64,000 nt of DNA from Pseudomonas saudiphocaensis (GCF_000756775.1 NZ_CCSF01000001.1:2046001-2110000), one strand, 5' to 3'; counted from the first letter of the stretch, positions 9,336-18,513 are shown. Program-made: numbers and translations. The notes: a model not told the origin generated them from the sequence alone.

Positions 9336-10252
9336 TGCACGCACTCCGATAGGCCGGTTGCATCAATCCTCCATGCCGGACGAGATGCAAGTGTCCGCAC
9401 CGTTTCCGGCAGCGGCGCAGTTCGCTCAGCCCATGCTCCTCGCTTCCAGATTGCGAAGTGAAAATAAGGAAACTCCCGAGCCCCATCCTGATCGTTGGTT
9501 AACGACCCATCATTCCAATACCAGCGCTGTGGAAAACGGAACGCACCATCAACCCACGGAATGCAGCCGTCCGGAGTACTGAACGCCTCGATAAACTCGC
9601 TGCGCCGACGCAGCGGATTGAACAATCCAACCAGCTTGAAAAGAGGTTGAGGGAAATTCTTGCGCCATAGAAAAAGACGGCTAAAAGCCCCCTCGTCGAG
9701 AGCATGGTGTTCTTGATCCATGAAGCGCTCCTTCCAACGAGGCATCTTCATGAACAGCTCTCTCATCTGCGAGACGTTACGTATCAGGCAAAGGTGGCCG
9801 GAAACCCGACGCGCATGTGTCGAATAGAGATCGTATCGGGCAAGCCGCTCGGCAGTGAAATATGTGCGCAACTTGCCGTAAATAACGTCCAGATCTCCGA
9901 ATGCCCAGAAGTCATACCCCTGCAGCCTATCCTCGTGGATATAGCCCAACGCGGGCTTGATATCGCAGAGCTTGTAGGCGTTATCAGGCGCGAAATCTAT
10001 TCCGAGGCGTTCAGACACCAGCGCACAATAGTCCACGTAACTGATGTGTTCTATACGCACGTTGTGCGGCAGATCGGGCGGGGTACCGCAGTCCGTGAAC
10101 AGGAGCCAGTCGATATCTGGGTTGCGCCTGCAGGACTCGAGAAACAGCGGCATCCAAAAGGGCCAACTTCCAAAATATGGGATTACAAAGCAGATACTAG
10201 GGTTTCCAGTCACGCTCCCTGACCTCGAATCAAACATCAGCTTGCTATCCAT
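9332..10252 (-). CDS. DUF6625-type putative glycosyltransferase
   Basis: This 306-aa protein begins with a GT-A-like strand (SICFVIPYFGSWPFW) and has a DxD motif in FGDLDVIYG near residue 130, typical of metal-dependent nucleotide-sugar transferases. It resembles the DUF6625 family, whose members occur in surface polysaccharide loci. The location between two GT4 enzymes, with overlaps at both ends, supports a role in LPS outer-core or cap synthesis; the sugar is unknown. A second start at 10237 would give TGATG coupling to the upstream gene. The ATG at 10252 is kept because it lies in the same upstream overlap and is equally plausible. Confidence 0.65.
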   Translation of the reverse strand: MDSKLMFDSRSGSVTGNPSICFVIPYFGSWPFWMPLFLESCRRNPDIDWLLFTDCGTPPDLPHNVRIEHISYVDYCALVSERLGIDFAPDNAYKLCDIKPALGYIHEDRLQGYDFWAFGDLDVIYGKLRTYFTAERLARYDLYSTHARRVSGHLCLIRNVSQMRELFMKMPRWKERFMDQEHHALDEGAFSRLFLWRKNFPQPLFKLVGLFNPLRRRSEFIEAFSTPDGCIPWVDGAFRFPQRWYWNDGSLTNDQDGAREFPYFHFAIWKRGAWAERTAPLPETVRTLASRPAWRIDATGLSECVQ

Positions 10253-11355
10253 CCCAGTACCCAGAAGCGCTCACGAGCTGCCTGATCACTGAAGCACTCT
10301 CGTAGACGGCGTGCGACTAGTAACTGGTCACCGGCCCTTGGCAAAAGTGCACGCAAGGAATGCGCAAGCGCAGCGGGCTGAGCAAAGGGAAATAACTCGC
10401 CCGTACCCTGAACAACTTCTGCACCCCCGCCGCACTCACTGCAAATAACCGGCACACTCGCCGCCATTGCCTCAAGCAGCACCATGCCAAACGGCTCATG
10501 ATCAGAGGTCAGGGCAAATACATCGAAGGCCTTGAAGTAATTGCGACCGCTCGATATCTGGCCAAGAAAGCGCACCCGCTCAGCCACACCCAGCTCGACC
10601 GCAAGCGACTTCAGCGAAGCTTCCAATCTTCCCTTTCCCATGATTGCCAGCAGACTGCCGGCAGGCAGATCCGGCAATGCCAGTGCAAAGCCTCGAATCA
10701 GCGTTGCCTGATCCTTGTCCGGGTGCAGACGACCGACGTTGCCCACCACCCATGCATCTTGCGGCAGGCCGAGATAGTCGCGAGCAACCTCTCGGGAGAC
10801 CTGCTCGGCCTGGACTGCTTCGATATCGATGCGGTTGTACAGCGTCTCGATACGTTCAGACGGCCAGCTCGGCAAGCAGGCGCGAATGTCATCACGCACC
10901 GCATTGGAGACGCCGAGCAGCGCTAAACGCTTTCGAAAGTAATTGGCAAACAACTGACGTGAACGGCGCTGGTAATCGCCAAAGGCGTGGTGGACGCCTA
11001 TTACCGGCAGGTTGGTTCCCAGTAACGCCACGTACACAGGCTTGAAGCGATGCGCTATGCAGGCCGTAAAAGATCGCGTTGCGGCAATACGGCGAATATC
11101 TCGGATAGCCCTCAACTTCAGCCCACGCACGTCGCGACTGCTGTAGTCGAGAAACAGCACTTCATCCGACGCAGAGCCTCGCACGACCTTCTCGCTGGGC
11201 GCTCCGGTCAGGTAGACAGTACAGACCTTGTAGGCCGTGCCCTTGAAAAGCACGGCATACTGCCGCGCGCAATCAAGGAAGGGGCCGTCGTAGCCATGGC
11301 AGAACTGCAGAATCCATTGCTGCGATTGGCCGGGCGGCTGTTCAGACTCCGTCAT
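10237..11355 (-). CDS. wapH: GT4-family glycosyltransferase, WapH-like
   Basis: The 372-aa GT-B enzyme of family GT4 shows VGNVGRLHPDKDQ at the start of the donor domain and the EPFGMVLLEAMA segment. It sits directly downstream of the core carbamoyltransferase gene, the position of wapH (PA5004) in P. aeruginosa, where it acts in outer-core assembly (position from memory). The ATG at 11355 is preferred over 11370 because AAGGA precedes it at normal spacing. With that start it overlaps the carbamoyltransferase by 14 bp and the DUF6625-type gene by 16 bp. Confidence 0.75.
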   Translation of the reverse strand: MTESEQPPGQSQQWILQFCHGYDGPFLDCARQYAVLFKGTAYKVCTVYLTGAPSEKVVRGSASDEVLFLDYSSRDVRGLKLRAIRDIRRIAATRSFTACIAHRFKPVYVALLGTNLPVIGVHHAFGDYQRRSRQLFANYFRKRLALLGVSNAVRDDIRACLPSWPSERIETLYNRIDIEAVQAEQVSREVARDYLGLPQDAWVVGNVGRLHPDKDQATLIRGFALALPDLPAGSLLAIMGKGRLEASLKSLAVELGVAERVRFLGQISSGRNYFKAFDVFALTSDHEPFGMVLLEAMAASVPVICSECGGGAEVVQGTGELFPFAQPAALAHSLRALLPRAGDQLLVARRLRECFSDQAARERFWVLGWIAS

Positions 11356-13096
11356 ACCAATCCTTGCCATCCTTCACCACCAGCACATCTTCCATGATCA
11401 GATACTGCAGATCCGACCCATAGAACATGTTCAACGCATCGGTGGGCGAGCAGATCATGGGCTCGCCGCGGCGGTTGAGAGAGGTATTGAGCGATACGCC
11501 GTTGCCGGTAAGTTTTTCCAGCTCCAGCATCAGGTCATACCAGCGCGGGTTGTGGCGGCGCTCCAGCACTTGGGCGCGGGACGTGCCGTCTTCGTGGACG
11601 ACTTCGCCGACACGCTCCTTCCAGCCCTCATTGACTTCGAAGGTGAAGGTCATAAAGGGGCTGGGGTGATCGACCTTGAGCATCTGCGGCGCCACGGTAT
11701 CGAGCATGGACGGGCAGAAGGGCCTCCAGCGCTCGCGGAACTTGATCTGTTCGTTGATGCGGTCAGCCACTCCCGGCACGCTCGGGCAGCCGATGATGGA
11801 GCGACCGCCCAGGGCACGCGGGCCGAACTCCATGCGCCCCTGGAACCAGGCCACGGGGTTGCCATCGACCATGATTCGGGCGATGCGCTCGGGCGTATTT
11901 GAGATCTGCTTGAACACCGGCTTGTTCGGGTGTTTGGCGCAGGCGGCAATCACTTCTTCGTTGGTGTAGGACGGGCCGAGGTAGACGTGCTCCATCTTTT
12001 CCACCGGCACGCCGCGCTGGTGAGAAACATATGCGGCGGCCCCTACTGCGGTGCCCGCATCACCTGAGGCGGGCTGGACGAACAGCTCCTTCACCTCGGG
12101 GCGGGCGATGATCTTCTGGTTCAGCTTGACGTTCAGCGCGCAGCCGCCGGCAAAGGCGATCCTGCCGGTCTCGCGAATGATGTCGCCCAGGTAGTAGTCC
12201 ATCATTTCCAGCGCCAGCTTTTCGAACAGCGCCTGCATGCTGGCGGCGTAATGGATGTAGGGATCGTCGGCGATATCGCCTTCGCGCTTCGGGCCCAGCC
12301 ACTCGATCAGCTTGGGCGAGAAGTAGTAGCCCTTGCCCTTTTCCTTATAGCGGCGGAAACCAATGACGTTGGCGTATTCGGTATTGATGATCAGCTCGCC
12401 GTTCTCGAACTTGGCCAGCCGCGAGAAATCGTATTTGGCCGCATCGCCATAGGGCGCCATGCCCATGACCTTGAACTCGCCGTCGAGCATCTCGAAACCC
12501 AGGTACTCGGTGATGGCGCCGTAGAGACCGCCCAGGGAATCCGGGTCGTAAAATTCTTTGATCTTGTGAATTTTGCCGTTCTCGCCCCAACCAAAGAAGG
12601 TGGTGGCGTACTCGCCCTTGCCGTCGATACCAAGGATGGCGGTCTTCTCGGTGAAACCCGAGCAGTGATAGGCGCTGGAGGCGTGGGCCAGGTGGTGCTC
12701 GACCGGCTGCAGCTTGACCTTCTTCAGATCGAAGCCCAGCTGCTGCAGGCACCACTGGATGCGCTTCTTGTAGCGGTAGTAGCGGCGATTGCCCATAAGA
12801 ATGGCATCGAGCGCACGATCCGGGGCGTACCAGTAGCGCTTGGCGTAATGCCAACGCGCCTTTTCAAAGATGCTGATGGGTGCGAAGGGAATCGCCACCA
12901 CGTCGACATCGGACGGCTTGATGCCGGCCTGTTCCAGGCAGAACTTGGCCGACTCGTAAGGCATGCGATTCTTGGCATGCTTGTCGCGCACGAAACGCTC
13001 TTCTTCCACGGCGGCAATGAGCTTGCCGTCGATATAAAGTGCAGCGGAAGGATCATGACTGAGAGCGCCGGACAAGCCGAGAATCGTCAGGGCCAC
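11342..13096 (-). CDS. wapO: LPS core heptose carbamoyltransferase
   Basis: The 584-aa protein belongs to the NodU/CmcH carbamoyltransferase family. Its N-terminal Kae1-like half includes the VEHHLAHASSAYHCSG segment, and the C-terminal YrdC-like half carries RMEFGPRALGGRSI. In P. aeruginosa the homologous WapO uses carbamoyl phosphate to carbamoylate the second core heptose. The start is GTG at 13096, preceded by AAGAGG. A 172-bp gap separates it from the upstream kinase gene, so it may have its own promoter. Confidence 0.88.
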   Translation of the reverse strand: MALTILGLSGALSHDPSAALYIDGKLIAAVEEERFVRDKHAKNRMPYESAKFCLEQAGIKPSDVDVVAIPFAPISIFEKARWHYAKRYWYAPDRALDAILMGNRRYYRYKKRIQWCLQQLGFDLKKVKLQPVEHHLAHASSAYHCSGFTEKTAILGIDGKGEYATTFFGWGENGKIHKIKEFYDPDSLGGLYGAITEYLGFEMLDGEFKVMGMAPYGDAAKYDFSRLAKFENGELIINTEYANVIGFRRYKEKGKGYYFSPKLIEWLGPKREGDIADDPYIHYAASMQALFEKLALEMMDYYLGDIIRETGRIAFAGGCALNVKLNQKIIARPEVKELFVQPASGDAGTAVGAAAYVSHQRGVPVEKMEHVYLGPSYTNEEVIAACAKHPNKPVFKQISNTPERIARIMVDGNPVAWFQGRMEFGPRALGGRSIIGCPSVPGVADRINEQIKFRERWRPFCPSMLDTVAPQMLKVDHPSPFMTFTFEVNEGWKERVGEVVHEDGTSRAQVLERRHNPRWYDLMLELEKLTGNGVSLNTSLNRRGEPMICSPTDALNMFYGSDLQYLIMEDVLVVKDGKDWYDGV

Positions 13097-13268
13097 GGAA
13101 AAGCCTCTTGTACAGGTGATAGCCTAATGCTATCACGAACCAAATAAACACGGCCTAAATGACGGACCGCAAACAAGGCGCGAATTATAGCGGCACGATC
13201 TGCCCTGAAGCACCATGACGAAGGGCGCATCTCACAGCAAGGCTACGAACGGCAGTCGCGACGGATCG

Positions 13269-14693
13269 TCACAACCGCGGCAGGCGCTCATCCAGCAACC
13301 GGTGGAGAGCTGAATCAGCCGGCCAGTTACGCAGAAAGCGCGCCCGGTCACGACTGTAACTACGAGCAAAGGCGGCATCGCTGCGGTGCTGTTGCACGGC
13401 ATCGAGGTCGATCAGCGCCCAGCGACCGTTCTCCCAGAACAGGTTATGCCCTTTGAAATCACCGTGGCTGATGCGCTCGCGGATCAGCCTGGAGAAAAGC
13501 ACATCCAGCGCCTCCAGCTCCTCTTCAGGAGGTGAGTTCTGCAGATAGGGTTGCCAGCGCGCGATGACGTCTTCGCCTTCAAGCAGCTCGGTTACCAGCC
13601 AGGCCTTGCCGCGTAGCCACAACCAACGCTGCTCCTTGACGGCGAGCAGACGCGGCGTGGCGATGCCGAGAAAATCGAGACGATTGCCTTCGATCCAGCT
13701 ATGCCAGGCACGGCTCGGGCGCCAGAAGCGCTTGAGCCAGTGCGCAGGACCTTTGATGTTGTAGCGCTTGACCAGTAGCGCCCGGCCATTCAGTTCAACC
13801 CGCGCCACCGTGGCCGTGCCGCCGCCCTTGTACAAAGCCCCTTGCGCGATGAAAGTATCGGGATCATCCAGCAGCGGCTGCAAAAACGCCTCGTCTTCAC
13901 GTCGCACCACCTGGGCGCCGAAAGCGCCAATGCGTGCGCTGAAGAGGCTGCAATCACGAGCAAGCTTTTTTACATAGTCACTCAGGCGCCAACTACGAAC
14001 CTTCCGGGTTTCCTTAAGCAGAGCTTCCAACGGCAATGCATGCTCGCCATTAGCCAACAGGTAGTGCACTGACAGCTCTTCGATGAAGGGCTCCAGCTCG
14101 GCAGGCAATTGCGCAAAGAAAACCCCTAGATTCTCCAGCACTCGCTCACGGGACAGCGGGCGGCCGGGCGTCTCCCCCCTAACCCCGCCGCCATCGACGA
14201 CGAACAGTTGGCCATCTGCGCGCAGCAGATTGTCCAGATGCAGATCGTCCTGCCACAGGCCACGTGCGTGCATCCGGGCAATCAGCTCAAGTGCATCGCC
14301 CAGCACGTCTCGCTGGGCATCGGAAAGCACTGCCTCGCCGGCGACAGAGCGCCAGGCACCCCACAGGCTTTCAGCGCCATCGAGCCAATCGAACAGCAGC
14401 CATCCGCCTTCACCTTCCTGAAGGCCTTCGGCCAGTAGCCCCGGGGTCGGAAGCCCCTGCTCTGCCAGCAATCCTGCGCCCTCGCGTTCGCGCTGGTATT
14501 GCCGGGAGGCCTTGGGGCCGACCAGCAGCTTGGCCAGCACCAAGCGGCCATTCCATACGGCACGAGCCACATAGCGCTGGCCCGGAAGCACACGCATCCA
14601 GGCCTCAAGCTCAAGCGCGGTGGAGTCCGGCAACCCCACCTGCATCGGCAGCGCAGGTGCACGCCCGGCATCGGCTAGAGCGGAAAGCTTCAT
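13269..14693 (-). CDS. Double kinase-fold LPS core protein
   Basis: This 474-aa protein carries two kinase-like lobes. The first has LWQDDLHLDNLL followed by FVVDGGG near residues 145-170. The second has ISHGDFKGHNLF followed by ALIDLD near residues 410-435. Both keep the catalytic Asp, the Asn and a metal-binding Asp, so both could be active. It lies in the four-gene kinase run after waaG, at the PA5006 position of PAO1 (from memory), and probably phosphorylates inner-core heptose. Its start overlaps the upstream gene by ATGA. Confidence 0.75.
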   Translation of the reverse strand: MKLSALADAGRAPALPMQVGLPDSTALELEAWMRVLPGQRYVARAVWNGRLVLAKLLVGPKASRQYQREREGAGLLAEQGLPTPGLLAEGLQEGEGGWLLFDWLDGAESLWGAWRSVAGEAVLSDAQRDVLGDALELIARMHARGLWQDDLHLDNLLRADGQLFVVDGGGVRGETPGRPLSRERVLENLGVFFAQLPAELEPFIEELSVHYLLANGEHALPLEALLKETRKVRSWRLSDYVKKLARDCSLFSARIGAFGAQVVRREDEAFLQPLLDDPDTFIAQGALYKGGGTATVARVELNGRALLVKRYNIKGPAHWLKRFWRPSRAWHSWIEGNRLDFLGIATPRLLAVKEQRWLWLRGKAWLVTELLEGEDVIARWQPYLQNSPPEEELEALDVLFSRLIRERISHGDFKGHNLFWENGRWALIDLDAVQQHRSDAAFARSYSRDRARFLRNWPADSALHRLLDERLPRL

Positions 14694-15436
14694 GCGCGCG
14701 ATTCCTTATCCATACGGCGTTGGTGCAAACGCTGCAGCCAGGGTTCCACGGCACTTTCATCATTCAGATAGGTTGCAAGCAATGCGCGCATGCCTTCACT
14801 GCCCATTCGCTGGGCGCGACGCAACAATGGCTCCAGATCCTTGATTCGGTCCCGGCACCCCAAGAGCAGCGGGCGGGTCTTTTCCAGATCGATCAGGCAA
14901 GCCTCCCAGCGCCCGTCCTGTTCGCGCAGGAAGATATGTTTGGGGTAGAAACAGCCGTGTACCTGCCCAGCCTGATGGAGGTCGCGCGCCAACTCGCCGA
15001 CCGCGCGAACGATTGCTGTCTGGCACGGCGCATCCAGTTGCGGCCATCGAGCCAGGCAGCTGTCAAGGTCTTCCCACCCATCCAGTGCGCGTGTCAGAAG
15101 AATCGCCCGCCGCTCACCTGCAAGCTTGCGGCTGCCGAAAAAGCTTGCCTGCAGAGTCGGAATGCCCAGTTGCTGATAGCGCTGGATATTGCGGAATTCA
15201 CGGGCAAAGGTCGGCTCGCCCAGCGGGCGTAGCAGGCTGCGGGTCAGGTGATTGCTCTGGCGCTTGAGGTAGTAGGCGCGCTCTCCCAGCTCCAGCCGGA
15301 AAACACTGCTCCAGCCACCGCGCTCAACATTAGGCTCATCCACAGCCTCCAGCTTGAGCGCCCACAGCGCGTCAAAGCTGGCAAGGCCATGGCTTTCGAG
15401 CAAAGCCCGATCATCCTCGGCAAGGAAGTCTCTCAT
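14690..15436 (-). CDS. InaA/WaaP-superfamily kinase-fold protein
   Basis: The 248-aa protein belongs to the lipopolysaccharide kinase (Kdo/WaaP, InaA) superfamily and sits at the PA5007 (WapQ-like) position, from memory. The Gly-rich/Lys region is present (YYLKRQSNH). The catalytic loop is HGCFYPKHIF, with Cys where Asp is expected and His for Asn, while LIDLEK keeps the metal Asp. It could be inactive or use a rearranged site. ATGA overlaps join it to its neighbours on both sides, so it is translated from the waaP message. Confidence 0.72.
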   Translation of the reverse strand: MRDFLAEDDRALLESHGLASFDALWALKLEAVDEPNVERGGWSSVFRLELGERAYYLKRQSNHLTRSLLRPLGEPTFAREFRNIQRYQQLGIPTLQASFFGSRKLAGERRAILLTRALDGWEDLDSCLARWPQLDAPCQTAIVRAVGELARDLHQAGQVHGCFYPKHIFLREQDGRWEACLIDLEKTRPLLLGCRDRIKDLEPLLRRAQRMGSEGMRALLATYLNDESAVEPWLQRLHQRRMDKESRA

Positions 15437-16167
15437 TCTCGTCCCTGAAAAAAATGCACGATCTTGCGAATGCGCGGCTTGTCCTCTGCGGTCAGCCGCT
15501 CACGCTGCGAATACTGCAAATAGAAGCGTAGACGCTGAGTCCGGCTCAGATGGTATTTCCCAACTTTGTCCAGGCAGGCCAGATCCTTGATGATGCGGTA
15601 CTGCAAAAAAGGACCGCACCAGAACGAACCGGTCGGACAATCGATCAGGAAAAGACGGCGCTGCGGGTCGACCAGCAGATTGCGCCACTTTAGATCGTTA
15701 TGGGCAAAACCATGCTCGTGCATGGTCCGAGTCGCGTCTGCCGCCTGCAGACTGATTTCCTGTACCCAGCGAGGGTCCTGAAGACGAGCATCGCCGCTGT
15801 TGGCGAGCAAAGCCAGATCCTCAGTCAGCTCCAGTTCGCGCGTGATAAGCGCGCCGCGTGAAAACATGCCAGCACGCCGCTCCATCCCGTACGCCACGAT
15901 TGGGGCCGTCGGTATGCCCCAACGTTGAAACAGCATGAGATTCTGCCATTCAGCCTTGACCCGGGGCCGGCCAATGTAGCGACGCAGCCCCTTGCCCGCG
16001 CCCCAGTAGCGCTTGACGTAATAGCGCACACCTTTGCGCTCGATGCGGATGACTTCAGACAGCGGATCGGAGGTCAGCCGCTCTCCCTGTAAGGCGAAGA
16101 CTGCGTCCAGGCTGGCAAAGTCGCTGGCCAGCTCGGCATAGGCTGGCTCAAGCCTCCAACCCGCCAT
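15433..16167 (-). CDS. wapP: LPS core heptose kinase-family protein, WapP-like
   Basis: The 244-aa protein belongs to the WaaP/Rio-type kinase superfamily. It has the ATP-lysine region YYVKRYW, the catalytic loop AHNDLKWRNLL and the metal site FLIDCPTG. By position next to waaP it matches WapP (PA5008, from memory), which is implicated in inner-core phosphorylation. The open frame extends upstream, but the ATG at 16167 overlaps the waaP stop as TGATG and gives a normal-length protein, so it is the chosen start. Confidence 0.78.
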   Translation of the reverse strand: MAGWRLEPAYAELASDFASLDAVFALQGERLTSDPLSEVIRIERKGVRYYVKRYWGAGKGLRRYIGRPRVKAEWQNLMLFQRWGIPTAPIVAYGMERRAGMFSRGALITRELELTEDLALLANSGDARLQDPRWVQEISLQAADATRTMHEHGFAHNDLKWRNLLVDPQRRLFLIDCPTGSFWCGPFLQYRIIKDLACLDKVGKYHLSRTQRLRFYLQYSQRERLTAEDKPRIRKIVHFFQGRE

Positions 16168-16979
16168 CAGAGCGCATCCCCATAACGCTGCTTGCGCTTG
16201 TAGAGCTTCGCAGCCCGACCTTCCAGCCATCTCAACAGTGCGGCTTCCTCACGCAGCGACTGGCGAAGCGGCTTTTGGAAATAACCTTTCAGGAAACGCA
16301 GCAAATCCCGTCGGGTCAGGCCGATATCAAGGGCCGAGAAGTACAGCCCGGCCAGGTCCTTGTTGCGCCAGCGGTGCGGCGTTTCTGATCGGACCTGGGC
16401 ACGGTGCAGGTCGATCAGAGACAGCCGGAAATCCTCTGCAGTTACCGGTTTGTCGGTATGCAGCAGGAAGTGGCAGATATAGAAGTCCCGGTGATTGACT
16501 CCGGCACGGTGCATATCGCCGGCCATGTGTGCGACCTGAGCTATCAGCGCGCGCTTGAGGCGTGGCTGTGGCGGCTGCTCGCGCCAGTTGGCGGCGAAGT
16601 CTTCCAGGCTGATGGTGGGCGCCAGCTCTTCGGTGATGATGAAGGAGTGCTGGGTCGCGGGGTTGTTGCCACGCTCGCCATAGGCCACGGCCGTCATGGT
16701 GGGCACGCCGGCTTCGTGCAGGCGCTGTAGCGCGCGCCATTCCTGGCCGGCGCCAAGCACCGGGGCCTTGGCGGTAATCAGGTTCTTGGCAATCTCGCCC
16801 CAGCCGATTCCGCGATGGATCTTGACGAAGTAGCCGCGCCCGTCGACCTCGGTACGCAGGGTGCGTCGGCCTTCCAGCTCGCGATAGACCTGGCCTTGCA
16901 AGCGCTCTACTTCGGCGAACGGATCCCTGCCTTGCCAGAGGGTTTTAAAGGGTTCGGCGAGAATCAACTTTGTAGGCAC
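16167..16979 (-). CDS. waaP: Lipopolysaccharide heptose kinase WaaP
   Basis: WaaP phosphorylates heptose I of the inner core, which is essential for LPS export in P. aeruginosa. The sequence shows the highly conserved EVDGRGYFVKIHRGIGWGE segment, the catalytic loop VNHRDFYICHF and the metal site LSLIDLHRAQ. No ATG is available. Candidate starts are GTG at 16979 (270 aa, GGGGG upstream; chosen), TTG at 16991 (274 aa) and TTG at 16967. The gene begins within about 20 bp of a REP array that splits it from waaG, which may explain the unusual start. Confidence 0.93.
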   Translation of the reverse strand: MPTKLILAEPFKTLWQGRDPFAEVERLQGQVYRELEGRRTLRTEVDGRGYFVKIHRGIGWGEIAKNLITAKAPVLGAGQEWRALQRLHEAGVPTMTAVAYGERGNNPATQHSFIITEELAPTISLEDFAANWREQPPQPRLKRALIAQVAHMAGDMHRAGVNHRDFYICHFLLHTDKPVTAEDFRLSLIDLHRAQVRSETPHRWRNKDLAGLYFSALDIGLTRRDLLRFLKGYFQKPLRQSLREEAALLRWLEGRAAKLYKRKQRYGDAL

Positions 16980-17391
16980 GCGCGCCCCCAATGAAAAGCT
17001 TCGCGGGCGTGGCCCGCTCCTACAGGAGCAAAGGCGATCTGCGGCGCCGTGGGAGAAATGCCGTGACCTTTGTGGGAACGGGCCATGCCCGTGAACGAGG
17101 ACGGCACTGACGCTTCGCGGGCACGGCCCGCTCCTACAGGAGCAATGGCGGTCTGCAGCGCCGCGGGGGAAATGCCGTGATCTTTGTGGGAACGGGCCAT
17201 GCCCGTGAACGAGGACAACCCGGACACTTCGCGGGCACGGCCCGCTCCTACAGGAGCAAAGGCGGCCTGCAGCGCCGCAGGGGAAATGCCGTGATCTTTG
17301 TGGGAACGGGCCATGCCCGTGAACAGGGGCGACTCGGAAGCTTCGCGGGCATGGCTTGCTCCTACGGGGTGAAGCACTATTGCCGATCTGT
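16980..17391. repeat. 114-bp-period REP array between waaP and waaG
   Basis: This 412-bp stretch has no real gene. The motif CTTCGCGGGCRYGGC starts at 16999, 17113, 17227 and 17341, exactly 114 bp apart, giving three full units and a partial fourth. Each unit pairs CGGGCRYGGCCCGCTCCTAC with an inverted partner TGGGAACGGGCCATGCCCG about 75 bp on, so it is a tandemly amplified REP doublet. Because 114 is divisible by three, a spurious 143-aa frame stays open across it. It interrupts the waaG-waaP transcription unit. Confidence 0.92.
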
Positions 17392-18513
17392 TCATGAGCG
17401 CTCTCCGAGAATCACGTCGGCGGCTCGCTGCGGCATGCTGTAAAGATCGGCGCTGTCGGCATAGCGCAGCGCATTACCGCCCCAGGCCACACGCTGCGCA
17501 TCATTCTCAAGCATCTGCGCCAGCATGCGGTCCAGCGTGGACTGCTCGAACGGGCTGGGAACGACCCGACCACAATCGGCATCCTGGATATAGTGGGCAT
17601 AACCGCAAACATCGGTGACCAGCACCGGCAAGCCGGAAACCAGGGCCTCCAGCAGTACGGTGCCGGTATTTTCGTTATAGGCCGGGTGGATCAGCAGGTC
17701 GGCGCCCAGCAGGAAACGCGGAATGTCGCTGCGCCCCTTGAGAAACTCCACCATGCTGGAAATGCCCAGCGTCTTGGCCTGCAGTTTGAAGGGCTTGGGA
17801 TCATCCTGGCCGATCACCAGCAGCCGCGTGCGCCGCTTCAACTCCCGCGGCAGCGTGGCGAGTGCCTTGAGGCTGCGGTCGACGCCCTTGGTCTTGAAGC
17901 CGGAGCCGATCTGCACCAGCAGCAGGTCATCGGCGCCAAGCTCGAATTCCTCCCGAAACTCGTCACGTATCTCTACCGCGTTGACCGGGGCACGGCGATC
18001 CTGGGCAATACCCGGCGGCAGCAGGTGGAAGCGCTCGGCCTGGGTGCCGTAATGTTTGACGAACAGAGGCTGCTGCACTTCGGAAATCATCAATATTTCG
18101 GTCTTCGACTCGGGCGCGAACACCGCGCGCTCGTATTCGGCAAAGTGCTTGTAGCGGCCCCAGCGACGATAGATCGGGTTACGCAGGGTCTGCGCCTTGT
18201 CCTCGAAACAGGGGTCGGCTGCGTAGTAAACATCCAGCCCCGGCATCTTGTTGAAACCCACCACGCGATCGACCGGACGTGCTGCGAGATCACGCTCGAC
18301 CCAGGCGGTGAAGCGCTCGTTGCGGGTGTGGTTGAAAATGGCCTTGACGGGCGCGATCAGCACCTCGAAGCCATCCGGCACTTCGCCCTCCCAGATCATC
18401 GCGTAGACCCGAATGCTGTGACCGCGACGCTGGCACTCCTGGGCGATACGCATGAAGTCGCGCTGCAGGCCGCCGAAGGGGAAGTACTTGTAAAGAATGA
18501 AGGCCAATTGCAT
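17392..18513 (-). CDS. waaG: LPS core alpha-1,3-glucosyltransferase-type enzyme WaaG
   Basis: WaaG adds the first hexose to heptose II of the inner core at the cytoplasmic face of the membrane. The 373-aa GT4 enzyme has the family N-terminus AFILYKYFPFGGLQRDF. The C-terminal nucleotide-sugar region contains HPAYNENTGTVLLEAL, with the E-x7-E pattern. The acceptor sugar may differ from E. coli (galactosamine in P. aeruginosa). Start and waaC stop overlap as TGATG. Confidence 0.95.
   Translation of the reverse strand: MQLAFILYKYFPFGGLQRDFMRIAQECQRRGHSIRVYAMIWEGEVPDGFEVLIAPVKAIFNHTRNERFTAWVERDLAARPVDRVVGFNKMPGLDVYYAADPCFEDKAQTLRNPIYRRWGRYKHFAEYERAVFAPESKTEILMISEVQQPLFVKHYGTQAERFHLLPPGIAQDRRAPVNAVEIRDEFREEFELGADDLLLVQIGSGFKTKGVDRSLKALATLPRELKRRTRLLVIGQDDPKPFKLQAKTLGISSMVEFLKGRSDIPRFLLGADLLIHPAYNENTGTVLLEALVSGLPVLVTDVCGYAHYIQDADCGRVVPSPFEQSTLDRMLAQMLENDAQRVAWGGNALRYADSADLYSMPQRAADVILGERS

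Noticed and set aside
16999-17377. Possible CRISPR array
   Set aside because: The whole 114-bp unit repeats, with no unique spacers, and each unit contains REP palindromes; no cas genes are present.
16964-17395. 143-aa open frame with internal repeats on the minus strand between waaP and waaG
   Set aside because: It is translation of the 114-bp REP array, open only because the period is divisible by three.
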